From Halorussus vallis (GTDB lineage Archaea; Halobacteriota; Halobacteria; Halobacteriales; Haladaptataceae), in contig NZ_CP100001.1 in the NCBI RefSeq assembly GCF_024138165.1, forward strand, positions 310,001 through 374,000: a DNA stretch of 64,000 nucleotides. Direction: 5' to 3'. Position 1 is the first letter of the stretch; every line of letters starts with the position of its first letter. The notes under the pieces are model-generated. The model did no database searches, had not been told where the DNA came from, and saw nothing but the letters and a program-made list of their open reading frames with translations. The position numbers were made by a program, and so were the translations under genes. Of this stretch, positions 7,717 to 16,937 are shown in pieces.

Positions 7717-8157
7717 GTGACCGACCGAACGCACCTGACGACCGTCGAAACGGTCCACGAGAATCGCTCGTGGCTGTTCACGATTCACGACGAGTACGAC
7801 GAACCCGACGAGGTCATCCTGTTGCCCTGCGGCGAGGACGACGTTGAGGCTTGGGTGAACCGCTGCACGCACGAGGCCCAGCGCCTCGACAGAGGGTTCG
7901 GCGCGGCGGTGCGCGACGGCGAGGTGGTCTGCCCGAAGCACGGGTCGATGTTCGACAACTGCTCGGGCCACTGCGACAACGGCGAGGCGGCCGGGACGAC
8001 GCTGGTTTCGGTCGACGTGACCGTCGAACTCGGGAACGTCTACCTGACCGACGACGACGTCGAGTTCGTCCACGAGGGCGGCATCGACGAGGGCGACGGC
8101 GACGGCGATGACCGGGACGACGACATGCCGGGGTCGACGTCGCACATCGGCTTTTGA
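7717..8157 (+). CDS. Rieske [2Fe-2S] ferredoxin-like protein
   Basis: The start codon is GTG at 7717. The 146-residue protein carries one Rieske site: Cys50-x-His52 and Cys72-x2-His75 (NRCTHEAQRL and VCPKHGSMFD), the spacing of soluble Rieske ferredoxins that feed electrons to oxygenases or reductases. No membrane segment is present, so it is not a cytochrome-bc1-type Rieske. The C-terminus ends in a very acidic tail (about residues 120-140). It could serve an oxygenase elsewhere in this window, such as the P450 or the diiron protein, but nothing here links them directly. Confidence 0.85.
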   Translation: MTDRTHLTTVETVHENRSWLFTIHDEYDEPDEVILLPCGEDDVEAWVNRCTHEAQRLDRGFGAAVRDGEVVCPKHGSMFDNCSGHCDNGEAAGTTLVSVDVTVELGNVYLTDDDVEFVHEGGIDEGDGDGDDRDDDMPGSTSHIGF

Positions 8158-8213
8158 AGACCGCTCTCCGGAAGCAATTCATCCGGAAGGTGAATTTGGG
8201 AGTCTGTGATGTC

Positions 8214-8444
8214 CTACTCGCCCTGTTCTCCGTTCGCCGAGGAACCAGTGGCAGAGGCACCGTAGAGAACTCCGAAAAGGCTGATGAGGAGGCCAGCCAT
8301 CATGCCGATTTGGGCGATTTCGGTGTTCGGCCCGTACTCCCGCCCGTACCGAATCAGGTCGTGGACGAGGGTGAATCCGCTGACGAGAATCACGGCGATG
8401 CTGAACAGCATCGGTCGCGTACCTGCCATACTCGGCGTCGTCAT
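8214..8444 (-). CDS. Small membrane protein, 76 residues
   Basis: I take ATG 8444 (MTTPSMAGTRPML); the open frame extends upstream to 8660 but with arginine-rich non-coding-like sequence. Two hydrophobic helices (about 12-30 and 43-62) flank a charged loop with HDLIRYGREYG. Unrecognised haloarchaeal membrane protein. Confidence 0.5.
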   Translation of the reverse strand: MTTPSMAGTRPMLFSIAVILVSGFTLVHDLIRYGREYGPNTEIAQIGMMAGLLISLFGVLYGASATGSSANGEQGE

Positions 8445-8675
8445 CGACCGTACTTCAGCGTTGTGAACCTGTAACGGAGCTAGGGTTTCGACGCACGGTT
8501 CGTCGCGCTCCGAAACTCGGAGCGCGGCGGTCAGGGGGTTCAGCATTCGGTTTCCGTCTCCTGAATCTGCACCGGTGTCGGAATCGACGCGAATGGACCG
8601 CGGTCCGGCCGAACCCCTAGCGGCGCCCGGGCGCCGAACCCAAGAGTTATCGGCTGTCAACTACCTGCGAGGAGT

Positions 8676-9467
8676 ATGGTCCCCCGAACGCGACGATGCG
8701 TCCTCCACGGAGCGGCCGCCCTGCTGGGAGGGTTGGCCGGATGCGGTCGGTCGATGCACGGCGAGACGACCGCCACGCGGTCGGTCCCGCCCGACCGCGA
8801 GGACGCCGAATCGGTCCCCGACCACCTCGTCCTCCGGAACACCGTCGAGCGACCGCCGGTGTGGTTCGCCCCCGAAACCACCGCCGCGTCTGCAGACGGT
8901 TCGTCGGCAGGCGCGGCGAGCGGAGGCGAGCGGGAGCGACGCGACGACCGCGGATTCGTCGCCGACGCCGAAACCGCGGCGCGGTTGCGGTTCGCCGACG
9001 TCGACGGAGCGGAGGAAGCCGAGCAGTTCGTGAACGAAACCGATTACCGAACCGAGACGGTGTACGTCGAGTCGCGGCCGGTTCGGGAGTGTTTCACGCT
9101 CGAACTCTGCAACGTCGAGTGGGCCAGCGACGACATCCACACCCAGTACGGAAGCTACTACCGGGCCGCCGACGTCTCCTGCCGCGCCGACGCGAAGGAC
9201 ACCGTCTCGACGCTGATTCGAATCCCCGAAGCGCTCGACCCCAGCAACGTGCGCAGTCACGGTTCGGGGTGGAGCAGCAACGGGTGTCAGTCGAGGCGTC
9301 CGGAGCGATCCGAGACGACCGCCGACGCGCCCCACTTCGGCCCGAAGTCGGCGGGGAACTCGACCGGAACGGCGAACGAGACGAAAGCGCCGAGCGGAAC
9401 GGTGAACGGAACCGCGCCCGCAAACGGAACTGCGACCACGACCGAGCCCACGGAGGACGGGCGATGA
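8676..9467 (+). CDS. Tat-exported lipoprotein, unknown function
   Basis: 263 residues. The N-terminus MVPRTRRCVLHGAAALLGGL followed by AGC has a twin-arginine motif, a hydrophobic stretch and a lipobox with Cys23, so the product is probably a lipid-anchored surface protein. The middle has several cysteines (about residues 140-205) that could form disulfides. The C-terminal 40 residues are rich in N-x-T/S sequons, which can be N-glycosylated in haloarchaea. Its TGA overlaps the ATG of the next gene (ATGA), so the two lipoproteins are translationally coupled. Confidence 0.7.
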   Translation: MVPRTRRCVLHGAAALLGGLAGCGRSMHGETTATRSVPPDREDAESVPDHLVLRNTVERPPVWFAPETTAASADGSSAGAASGGERERRDDRGFVADAETAARLRFADVDGAEEAEQFVNETDYRTETVYVESRPVRECFTLELCNVEWASDDIHTQYGSYYRAADVSCRADAKDTVSTLIRIPEALDPSNVRSHGSGWSSNGCQSRRPERSETTADAPHFGPKSAGNSTGTANETKAPSGTVNGTAPANGTATTTEPTEDGR

Positions 9468-10810
9468 CACGGAACCGCCCCGCTCCTACCCGGCGCGGAT
9501 TTCTCGCGCTCGCGGGGAGCGCCGCACTCGCGGGGTGCGGTGGATTCGGCGGGGGCTCCGGCGACGAAGGAGCGAGTATTGACGCTACGGCGCTACGGAA
9601 GGCGGTCTCGGGCGACGCGCCGACGGTACCCGAGCCCGCGCCGGTCGAGATCGAGCGTTCGTACCTCGACCGGACGACGGCCCGCGTCCGTGAGCAACTC
9701 TCCTCGGTGCCCGCGCCGTTCGACTCGCGGGAGGTACCCAACGGCGCGATACGGGCCGAGCTGACGAGAATGCACGAGGAGGCGACTGCCGAACTCCGGA
9801 CGGCGCTCGACGAGCAGACGCGGGTCGAGACGATGGAGCGACTCCGCCGCGCCCGCGAACGCGCCCGGGCGGTGGCGGCGGCGTGGGAGGCCATCGACGC
9901 CGGGCTCGCCGCGGCCGAGGTTCGGGCGACGATTCCGCGCGTCCGTGCCGACCTCGACGCCTTCCAGCGCCGGTGGCGCTACGTGGGCGACCGACCGGTT
10001 CGCGCGGTGGTCGCCCACGCGCAGGTCGAGGAGTTGGTGGCGTTCGCCAACCATCGCCTGCGGCGCGTGGACGAGCGAGCCTCGGGTCGGCGCGCCGGAG
10101 AGAACCCGGTCGCGGTCGGTAAGTTCGCCGGCGACGTCGAATCGGCCCGCGCCGCGCTGGCCGACGCCGAATACCTGTACGACCGGTACCTCGCGTCGCT
10201 CGCCGACCCGCGGCAGATCGGCTCGGGACTGGAGGCCGCCGGGGAGGCGCTGACTTCGACGCTCGCCGACCGCCGCGAGGGGCTCCCGAACGGCGATTCC
10301 GGAAACCTCCTCGCGTTGCTCGACCGGGCCGTCGTGGGAACCCCGGTCGCGTACGCCCTGGACGAACTCGGCGACGTGGACTACGCCGACGGACTCGAAG
10401 ACGAGCGGGCGACCGGGCGGCGCGCCAGCGTCGTCCTCTCGGTCCACGAGACGCTGGTGCGCATCCGGGCGTTCGAACGCCTCCGAGAGCGCGCGTCCAA
10501 CGGCGGGCGCCTCACGGTCGAGAGCGCCGACGACGTGCGCGCGGTTCGCCGGGCCGCGATAGCGGCGGTCGAGGAGGTCCGCGACTCGCGGTCCCACCCG
10601 TTGCTCGACCGCCGCACGCTCCAGGTCGCGGACGGTATCGGGTACGCCGACCGCGAAATCGCCAGAGCTGCCGAGAACAGGACGGACGGGGGAGTCCGCG
10701 TCGAGTGGCTGACTCGCGAGTTGAGCCGGTACTTCGAGATAGCGGCGCAAGCGCGGGCGACGCCCGAGACGAGTGCGGCGGTCGCCGAGGTAGTTCGGTC
10801 GCGCGTCTGA
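9464..10810 (+). CDS. Tat-exported helical lipoprotein, unknown function
   Basis: 448 residues starting at the ATG that overlaps the stop of the upstream lipoprotein gene. The signal is TRRGFLALAGSAALAGC with lipobox Cys25. The mature part is almost wholly alpha-helical and rich in Arg and Ala, unusual for a haloarchaeal surface protein, which is normally acidic. No known domain is recognised. With its coupled partner it probably forms a surface-exposed pair of lipoproteins. Confidence 0.7.
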   Translation: MTRNRPAPTRRGFLALAGSAALAGCGGFGGGSGDEGASIDATALRKAVSGDAPTVPEPAPVEIERSYLDRTTARVREQLSSVPAPFDSREVPNGAIRAELTRMHEEATAELRTALDEQTRVETMERLRRARERARAVAAAWEAIDAGLAAAEVRATIPRVRADLDAFQRRWRYVGDRPVRAVVAHAQVEELVAFANHRLRRVDERASGRRAGENPVAVGKFAGDVESARAALADAEYLYDRYLASLADPRQIGSGLEAAGEALTSTLADRREGLPNGDSGNLLALLDRAVVGTPVAYALDELGDVDYADGLEDERATGRRASVVLSVHETLVRIRAFERLRERASNGGRLTVESADDVRAVRRAAIAAVEEVRDSRSHPLLDRRTLQVADGIGYADREIARAAENRTDGGVRVEWLTRELSRYFEIAAQARATPETSAAVAEVVRSRV

Positions 10811-10882
10811 GTCCCGGCACGGCCACGCGTCCGCCCACCGCCCGTCAGAACACCTTTCAGCGTCCGGCGCCCACTCGAAGAC

Positions 10883-11557
10883 GTGATACTCGGCGCGCTG
10901 TTGGCCGCCGGAACCGGGTCGCGGTTCGAGGGTGACACCGACGTCCGGGTCGGGGCCGACAACAAGCTACTGGCGGACCTCGACGGCGAGCCGGTGGTGA
11001 CCCGCGCCGCCCGGACCCTCCTGAACGCTCGACTCGACGCGGTCGCGGCCGTCGTCGGCCACGACCGCGAGCGGGTCGCGGCCGCGCTTCCGTCCGGCGT
11101 CGAAATCGTCGCGAATCCGGATTACGAGCGCGGCCAGAGCGCGTCGGTCCGGCGGGCCGCCGCGCTCGCGCGCGAGCGCGGCGCCGACGCCGTCCTGTTC
11201 GCGCTCGGCGACATGCCCCTCGTGTCCGTCGAAACCGTCGACGCGCTCGCCGCGGCCTACCGCGAGGGGCGCGCGGCCGACGGCGAGGAGCCGGGAATCG
11301 TCGTCCCGCGCTACGAGGGCGAGCGCGGCAACCCGGTGCTGTTCGACGCCCGGTACTTCGACGCGCTGGCGGCGGTCGAGGGCGACCGCGGCGGCCGGCG
11401 GTTAGTCGAGTCCGAACCGGTGGCGCGGGTGGACGTCGACGACCCCGGCGTCCGGCGGGACGTCGACACCGTCTCGGACCTACGGGCGCTCGCCGAGTCG
11501 GCTTCCGGGGCGTCGGACTCGTCCGACGCCCCGGAAGCCGACCCTCACCGGGACTGA
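10883..11557 (+). CDS. MobA/MocA-like nucleotidyltransferase
   Basis: GTG start at 10883, 224 residues. The N-terminal LLAAGTGSRF (residues about 6-15) followed by the NK of DNKLL (Lys28) is the nucleotide-binding motif of the MobA/MocA family, and LGDMPL is the metal-binding aspartate loop. MocA transfers CMP to molybdopterin to make the cytosine dinucleotide cofactor used by CoxL-type enzymes. Its presence 4 kb from coxM-coxG supports that role, although coxL itself is not in the window. An F420-pathway or sugar nucleotidyltransferase role is less likely. The last 20 codons lie inside a long perfect hairpin. Confidence 0.8.
   Translation: MILGALLAAGTGSRFEGDTDVRVGADNKLLADLDGEPVVTRAARTLLNARLDAVAAVVGHDRERVAAALPSGVEIVANPDYERGQSASVRRAAALARERGADAVLFALGDMPLVSVETVDALAAAYREGRAADGEEPGIVVPRYEGERGNPVLFDARYFDALAAVEGDRGGRRLVESEPVARVDVDDPGVRRDVDTVSDLRALAESASGASDSSDAPEADPHRD
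11497..11542. repeat. Perfect inverted repeat inside a gene end
   Basis: Two 22-base arms (11497-11518 and 11521-11542) are perfectly complementary with a 2-base loop. The structure overlaps the last codons of the MobA/MocA-like gene, encoding the low-complexity tail ESASGASDSSDAPEAD. It probably acts as a terminator hairpin or is an inserted palindromic element. Confidence 0.8.
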
Positions 11558-11615
11558 ATCGGCTCCTCGCTCGCGGCGCGGGCGGCCGCCCGGGGCCGGT
11601 CGGCGTCGGCGACGT

Positions 11616-12278
11616 TCACCGCTCGGCCAGACACGCCAGCGTCCGGTCGACGACCTCGGTGCGGTTCTCGTTGAACGAGTGGTTCTCGCCCGGAATCTCG
11701 AACACGTCGCCGTCGGCGACGGCGTCGGCGATGCGCCGGCAGTCGTCGAGCGAGACGCCCCGGTCGTCTGTCCCGCACAGTATCCGCACCGGAACGTCGA
11801 CGCGGTCGAGGCTCGCGATGCCGACCCGGAGGCTGCCGCTCTCCTCGACCGTCTCGTCCGGGTCGTTGGCGTCCGCGGGGTCGACCGGGAACTTGACTGC
11901 GGGCGCCCACAGGATAAGCGACTCGACGGCGTCCGGGACGTGGGTCAGCGCGACGCCGCCGCCGAAGCTCTTGGCGAGGACGTGAACCGTCGAACACCCG
12001 TTCGACACCAACCACTCGACCGCGGCGTCCAGTTCGGCGTGCAGTTCCGCGAGGGTCTTGCGCTCCAGTTGCTCGTGGTTCTCCCAACTCTCGTACCGGA
12101 GGACTCGCCTGCCGGTGCCGGCGAGTTCGTACGCGACGACGTCGAAGATGTCGCCGAACGGCCCGTGTCCCGCCCCGGGGACGACGACGACGCCCTCCTC
12201 GGCGTCCCCGTCCCGGACGTTCAGCCGTCCGTCGTACGTCTCGTCGCCGACCGTCAGTTCGACAGGTTCGATGCTCAC
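11616..12278 (-). CDS. Alpha/beta hydrolase (dienelactone-hydrolase-like size)
   Basis: 220 residues with the alpha/beta-hydrolase triad readable in order: nucleophile Ser104 in LAKSFGGG, an acid at Asp171/172 in LCGTDDRG and His200 in PGENHSF. The oxyanion strand VVVPGAGHG is at residues 31-39. These enzymes hydrolyse esters, thioesters or peptides; the substrate is not indicated. No signal peptide, so cytoplasmic. It is the first gene of a minus-strand stretch and converges with the MobA/MocA-like gene. Confidence 0.85.
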   Translation of the reverse strand: MSIEPVELTVGDETYDGRLNVRDGDAEEGVVVVPGAGHGPFGDIFDVVAYELAGTGRRVLRYESWENHEQLERKTLAELHAELDAAVEWLVSNGCSTVHVLAKSFGGGVALTHVPDAVESLILWAPAVKFPVDPADANDPDETVEESGSLRVGIASLDRVDVPVRILCGTDDRGVSLDDCRRIADAVADGDVFEIPGENHSFNENRTEVVDRTLACLAER

Positions 12279-12328
12279 TTTTCCAACAATTGAGGCGGAG
12301 CTAATAAATCTCCGCCCGGGCGCACGAC

Positions 12329-12475
12329 TCAGTCGAACGCGAGTAGCGTCACGGAGACGACGAGGACGGCCAACCCGCCGAGCGGGCCCAAGACCTCGAC
12401 ACCGACGAGCGTGATGAGCACGACGAGGAGGAATCGGATGTGGCGCAGGAGCGTCAGGGTGGCGTCGTCTGCCAT
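12329..12475 (-). CDS. Tiny membrane protein, 48 residues
   Basis: From ATG 12475 (alternative 12514) the product is MADDATLTLLRHIRFLL followed by two short hydrophobic segments joined by a Gly-Pro turn. It looks like one of the very small membrane proteins common in haloarchaea. Function unknown. Confidence 0.5.
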   Translation of the reverse strand: MADDATLTLLRHIRFLLVVLITLVGVEVLGPLGGLAVLVVSVTLLAFD

Positions 12476-12548
12476 ACGAATCGCCGGACGTTCCGGCGAG
12501 AAAAAGGTAGCCATCGTCGCTCGGTCCGGCCGGTTCCCCGCGACCCCC

Positions 12549-14039
12549 TCAGAAGGGGTAGTCGCGCGCTTCGTGCTGGAGGGAGATCCACTTCATCTCG
12601 GTGATCTCCTCGAGGAACGCGTCGCTGTTGTAGGTACCCATCCCGGACGCCTTCATGCCGCTGAAGGGAACGTGGGCCTCGTCGTTGATGGGCTGGTCGT
12701 TGACGTGGACGTTCCCCGTCTCCATGCGCTTGGAGATCCGCTTTCCGGTTTCGAGGTCGCCAGCGTGGACGGCGCCCGACAGGCCGTACTCGGTGCCGTT
12801 AGCTATCTCGACCGCCTCGTCGACGTCCGAGAACGGGATGACCGGCGCGATGGGGCCGAAGTGCTCGTTGCACGCCGCCGCCATGTCGTTGGTTACGTCC
12901 GAGAGGACCGTCGGTTCGACGACGAGCGAATCGTCGACGCCGTCGAGCGCTAGCGTGTCGCCGCCGGTTTCGAGCGTGGCGCCGGCGTCGACCGTCTCCT
13001 CGACGTACTCCAGCATCTCGTCGCGCTGGGACTCGTCGACGATGGGACCGACGACGGTGTCCTCGTCGTGGGCGCTCCCGGTCGGCAGGCTCTCGGCGCG
13101 TTCGACGAGTTTCTCGATGTACTCGTCGTAGACGTCTTCGTGGACGATGTGACGGTTGATGGAGATACAGACCTGTCCCTGGTGGACGAACGACCCGAAC
13201 GTCGCGCCGTCTATCGCGCGGTCGAGGTCGGCGTCGGCGGTGACGACGAAGGCGTTGTTACCGCCCAGTTCCATCGCCGGGACGGCGAGGTTCTCGGCGG
13301 CGATGCCGGCGACGTGCTGACCGACCTCGGTCGACCCGGTGAACGAGACGACGTCGCTCTCGGGGTGGCCGGCCACGCGGTCGCCGATGTCGGAGCCGCG
13401 ACCGGTGACAACGTTCAGCACGCCGTCGGGGAGGCCCGCCTCCCCGAACAACTTTCCGAAGAGCAGGCCGCCCGTGATGGGCGTGTTGGTCGCGGGCTTG
13501 AGCACCACGGCGTTGCCGGCGGCCATGGCGGGCGCGACCGCCCGCATCGAGAGGTTGAGCGGGAAGTTCCACGGCGAGATGACGGTGACGACGCCCTTCG
13601 GTTCGCGCAGGACGAGGTTCTCCTTGCCGGGGATGTTCGAGTCGACGTGTTCGCCCCGCATCCGGCGCGGGAGCGTCGCCGCCTCGCTCGCGTGGTCGGA
13701 CGCGATCTGGATCGACGTCTCGCCCATGAGTCGCGAGCCGCCGGCCTCGTGGCCGAGGAGGTCGATTATCTCGTCATCATGGTCCTGCAACGCCTGCAGG
13801 AACTGCTGGACGACCTGCTGGCGGTGGGCGGGCGGCTGTTCGGCCCACTCCGTCTGGGCCGCCGCCGCGGCCTCGTACGCGGCGTCGACGTCGGCTTCGG
13901 TAGCCGCCGGGACGCGGGTGACCGTCTCGCGGGTGGACGGGTCCTCGACCTCGATGGCCTCGTCGCTTCGCGCGTCGGTCCACTCGCCGTCGACGTACAG
14001 CGCGTTCCAATCGGCGTCTATCGAGAGGTCAGTGGGCAT
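12549..14039 (-). CDS. Aldehyde dehydrogenase (NAD(P)-dependent), copy 1
   Basis: 496 residues from ATG 14039 (a GTG nine codons upstream at 14066 is also possible). The family signatures are complete: SPWNFPL (residues 155-161), FTGSTEVG (233-240), catalytic base Glu257 in ELGGNN and nucleophile Cys291 in GQVCISINR. The C-terminal VNDQPINDEAHVPFSGMKAS is typical of benzaldehyde/vanillin-dehydrogenase relatives. It oxidises an aldehyde to the acid. It is closely similar to the second copy at 32804-34285 and may act on an aromatic aldehyde, which is inference from that gene's context. Confidence 0.92.
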   Translation of the reverse strand: MPTDLSIDADWNALYVDGEWTDARSDEAIEVEDPSTRETVTRVPAATEADVDAAYEAAAAAQTEWAEQPPAHRQQVVQQFLQALQDHDDEIIDLLGHEAGGSRLMGETSIQIASDHASEAATLPRRMRGEHVDSNIPGKENLVLREPKGVVTVISPWNFPLNLSMRAVAPAMAAGNAVVLKPATNTPITGGLLFGKLFGEAGLPDGVLNVVTGRGSDIGDRVAGHPESDVVSFTGSTEVGQHVAGIAAENLAVPAMELGGNNAFVVTADADLDRAIDGATFGSFVHQGQVCISINRHIVHEDVYDEYIEKLVERAESLPTGSAHDEDTVVGPIVDESQRDEMLEYVEETVDAGATLETGGDTLALDGVDDSLVVEPTVLSDVTNDMAAACNEHFGPIAPVIPFSDVDEAVEIANGTEYGLSGAVHAGDLETGKRISKRMETGNVHVNDQPINDEAHVPFSGMKASGMGTYNSDAFLEEITEMKWISLQHEARDYPF

Positions 14040-14201
14040 CGGTGGTGGACTGTAGGTCGTCGACACACAAAGGGGAAATCAAACGGGAGAAACCGACCCT
14101 GAGCGACACACCCAAGGGCGTCACGGAGTAAGTCCTAGGTTCCGCAGTCGAGACGGGCGACCCTACCCGAAGTCGGCGAACCGGCGGAAGCGTCGGGCGG
14201 G

Positions 14202-14289
14202 CGAACGACGGGCGACCGGCGAGCGAACGACGGACGACCGGCGAGCGAACGACGGACGACCGGCGAGCGAACGACGGACGACCGGCGAG
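14202..14289. repeat. Four tandem copies of a 22-base unit
   Basis: Units at 14202-14223, 14224-14245, 14246-14267 and 14268-14289. Copies 2-4 are identical; copy 1 differs at one base (GGGCG for GGACG). The array lies in the 299-base gap between the divergent aldehyde dehydrogenase and methyltransferase genes and ends 50 bases before the methyltransferase start. Confidence 0.95.
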
Positions 14290-14338
14290 GGCCGACTCGG
14301 GGCAAGATTCAACAGCGGCGGTTCAGTACGTGTCACCG

Positions 14339-15034
14339 ATGGTCGAGAGAGACGCCGTCCGCCGGGCGTACGACGAGTTGGCCGAAACCTACGCCGCACA
14401 GCGGTCCGAGGGCGGTCGCGGGACGGAAGTTCTCGCGGAGTTCCTCGACTCGCTCCCCGAGTCGCCCCGCGTCCTCGACGCCGGATGCGGACAGGGGACG
14501 CCGGTCCTGCGCCGACTCGACGCCGTGGGACCCGCCGTCGGCGTCGACTTCTCGCGCGAGCAACTGCGGCTGGCGAGGACGAACGCCCCCGGCGCTTCGC
14601 TCGCCCGGGGCGACATGACGGCGCTCCCCTTCGACGACGACGCGTTCGACGCCGTCGTCGCGTACTGGTCGCTGATCCACGTCCCGCTAGCCGACCACCC
14701 GACGGTCGTCGAGGAGTTCGCGCGGGTCGTCCGGCCGGGCGGTCGCGTCCTGCTCTGCGAGGGGACCGAGGAGTGGGTCGGCGAGAACCCCGATTGGCTC
14801 GACGGCGGGGTCGAGATGCAGTGGGAGATTGCGGGCGCACGGGCGACCCGGAACCAGTTACGGAACGCCGGGTTCGACGTCGTCGAGGAGTGGGGCGTCC
14901 CTGAGCCGTTCGAATCGGACGACGAGGAGAGCGACGACCGCACAGAAGGAGACGACTCGGGGGGCGATGAGGACGCGTGGACGTTCTTCGCCGCGCGACT
15001 CGACCCGGAGGCGTCGACCGCTCCGAGCGGCTGA
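14339..15034 (+). CDS. Class I SAM-dependent methyltransferase
   Basis: 231 residues from ATG 14339. Motif I VLDAGCGQGTP (residues about 45-55) binds SAM, followed by VGVDFS (motif II), DMTALPFDDDAFDAVVA (motif III/IV region) and RVVRPGGRVLLCE (post-motif). The substrate is unknown; the fold is that of the UbiE/small-molecule type. A very acidic segment (about 188-215) interrupts the C-terminus. Immediately upstream is the tandem 22-base repeat. Confidence 0.88.
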   Translation: MVERDAVRRAYDELAETYAAQRSEGGRGTEVLAEFLDSLPESPRVLDAGCGQGTPVLRRLDAVGPAVGVDFSREQLRLARTNAPGASLARGDMTALPFDDDAFDAVVAYWSLIHVPLADHPTVVEEFARVVRPGGRVLLCEGTEEWVGENPDWLDGGVEMQWEIAGARATRNQLRNAGFDVVEEWGVPEPFESDDEESDDRTEGDDSGGDEDAWTFFAARLDPEASTAPSG

Positions 15035-15143
15035 GACACCTCCGGGAAGCGATAGACCAAAGTCGCCCGCCCGAGACGTTCAGGGAGACAACCATGCCCA
15101 CGCCACCGTCCGCGTTCGGAGCGCTCGCCCGGGAGGCCCGCCG

Positions 15144-16865
15144 ATGACCGAAACCAGCGAGGCCGTCGTCGACCAACTGGAGGAGTTGGGCGTCGAGTTC
15201 GTCTTCGGCTACCCCGGCGGCCGGGTCATCGAGTTGCTGGACGAACTGCCCGACTCCGAGGTTCGGGTCGTCCGCCCGCGCGACGAGCGCGAGGGGAGCG
15301 TGATGGCCGAGATGCACGGTCGGCTCACGCAGAACCCGGGCGTGCTCGCGGGACAGGGACCCTGGATAGGGAGTCTGGGAACCATCGGCCAGATGGAGGC
15401 CCGCCTGTCGTCGTCGCCGATGGTCGTGCTCACGGAGGCCAGCGAGCGCGGCGACTACTCGACGCTCGCGCCCTACCAGCAGGCCAGGGGCGACTACGGC
15501 GGCCTCGACCTGCCCAAGATTCTCGACGGGGTGACCAAGGAACACTGGTTCCCCCGCTCGCCGACCGAGACGCTCCGGAGCGTCCAGTTGGCGTTCAAGC
15601 ACGCCACCGCGGGCCGGCCCGGCCCGACCGCGGTCATCTTCGACGGCGACGCCATCACCGCGGAGGTGCCCGAGGACCCGATGCCGCCCGTGTGGGACGC
15701 CGACGAGCAGGTCCGCAACTGGGACTCGGCGCCGACCGAGCGGGACGTCGAGGCCGCCGCGGAAGCCTTCGCGGACGCCGACCGCCCCGTGATAATCGCG
15801 GGCAACGGCGTCCACGCCGCGCAGGCCTACGACGAACTCCGGGAGGTCGCCGAGGCCTACGACGCCGTCGTCGCCACCTCCTACCTCGGGAAGTCGACGA
15901 TTCCCGAAACCCACGACCTCGCGGCGGGCGTCATCGGCTCGTTCGGCCACGAGGGCGCGAACCAGGTGGTCAGCGAGGCTGACGTCCTGCTGGTCGTGGG
16001 CTGTCGGATGAACCCGATGGACACCAACTGGCAGGCGTCGTCGTTCATCCGCCCCGACGAGCAGACCATCCTCCACGCCGATATCGACACCCGGAACGCC
16101 GGATGGGTCTACCCCGCCGACGTGGGCCTCATCGGCGACGCCGAGGAGAGCCTGCGCGCGCTCTCGGCCGCGGCCGAGAGCGCGCGCGAGGCGGCGGGGA
16201 GTTCGGACGACGACTGGGCGCGCGACCGGGCCGCAGAGGCTCGCGAGTCGTTCCACGCGCCCGAGTGCGACTCCGACGCCGCGCCCATCAAGCCCCAGCG
16301 CGCGGTCAAGGAGATAGAGGCCGTCGTCGACGAGGACACCATCGTCACCGCCGACTCGGGGAACAACCGCTTTTGGCTGCTGAACTACCTCCAGACGCCG
16401 GGAATCCGGACCTACTTCGGGTCGGGTGGCGTCGGCGGAATGGGCTGGGCGACCCCGGCCGCCGTCTCGGCGGCGCTCACGACCGACAAAGACGTTATCG
16501 GCGTCGCGGGCGACGGCGGGTTCGCGATGACGATGACGAGCGTCGAGACGGCCGTCGAGCAGGGCGTCGCGCCCACCTTCGTCGTGCTCAACGACACCAG
16601 CCTCGGGATGGTCCGCCAGATGCAGGAGTCCGAGGGCGACATCGCGGGCGTGGAGTTCCACGACACCGACTTCGTGGCGGTCGCCGAGGGCTTCGGCGCG
16701 GAGGGCATCCGGGCGACGACGCCCGACGAACTCGCCGTCGCGCTCGCCGAGGGGAAGGACAACGACGCCCCGACCGTCATCGACGTGCGAATCGACCGTA
16801 AGGAGGACATGGCCGAGAAACTGCAGTCGTCGTTCTACGCGGAGGTCGGCGGACTCCACGAGTAA
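15144..16865 (+). CDS. Acetolactate-synthase-like TPP enzyme
   Basis: 573 residues, the length of acetolactate synthase/benzoylformate decarboxylase-type enzymes. The PYR domain has the cofactor-activating Glu50 (RPRDEREGSVMAEMHG), the central domain starts near residue 190, and the C-terminal PP domain has the TPP-Mg motif Gly456-Asp-Gly ... Asn483-Asp. I choose ATG 15144; upstream in-frame sequence is not family-like. No regulatory small subunit gene (ilvN) is next to it, so a catabolic 2-oxoacid decarboxylase or ligase role is as likely as valine biosynthesis. Substrate not determinable. Confidence 0.88.
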   Translation: MTETSEAVVDQLEELGVEFVFGYPGGRVIELLDELPDSEVRVVRPRDEREGSVMAEMHGRLTQNPGVLAGQGPWIGSLGTIGQMEARLSSSPMVVLTEASERGDYSTLAPYQQARGDYGGLDLPKILDGVTKEHWFPRSPTETLRSVQLAFKHATAGRPGPTAVIFDGDAITAEVPEDPMPPVWDADEQVRNWDSAPTERDVEAAAEAFADADRPVIIAGNGVHAAQAYDELREVAEAYDAVVATSYLGKSTIPETHDLAAGVIGSFGHEGANQVVSEADVLLVVGCRMNPMDTNWQASSFIRPDEQTILHADIDTRNAGWVYPADVGLIGDAEESLRALSAAAESAREAAGSSDDDWARDRAAEARESFHAPECDSDAAPIKPQRAVKEIEAVVDEDTIVTADSGNNRFWLLNYLQTPGIRTYFGSGGVGGMGWATPAAVSAALTTDKDVIGVAGDGGFAMTMTSVETAVEQGVAPTFVVLNDTSLGMVRQMQESEGDIAGVEFHDTDFVAVAEGFGAEGIRATTPDELAVALAEGKDNDAPTVIDVRIDRKEDMAEKLQSSFYAEVGGLHE

Positions 16866-16937
16866 GCGGGCGAGCGCGCCGTCCGAACGCCCGCATTCGT
16901 CCGAGGATATTTACCGCACACCGTGGTCCGGTATGTC

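Noticed and set aside
14163-16859. A 898-residue open frame on the minus strand
   Set aside because: It lies opposite the methyltransferase and TPP-enzyme genes, has arginine-rich sequence without motifs, and arises from the GC-rich codon pattern.
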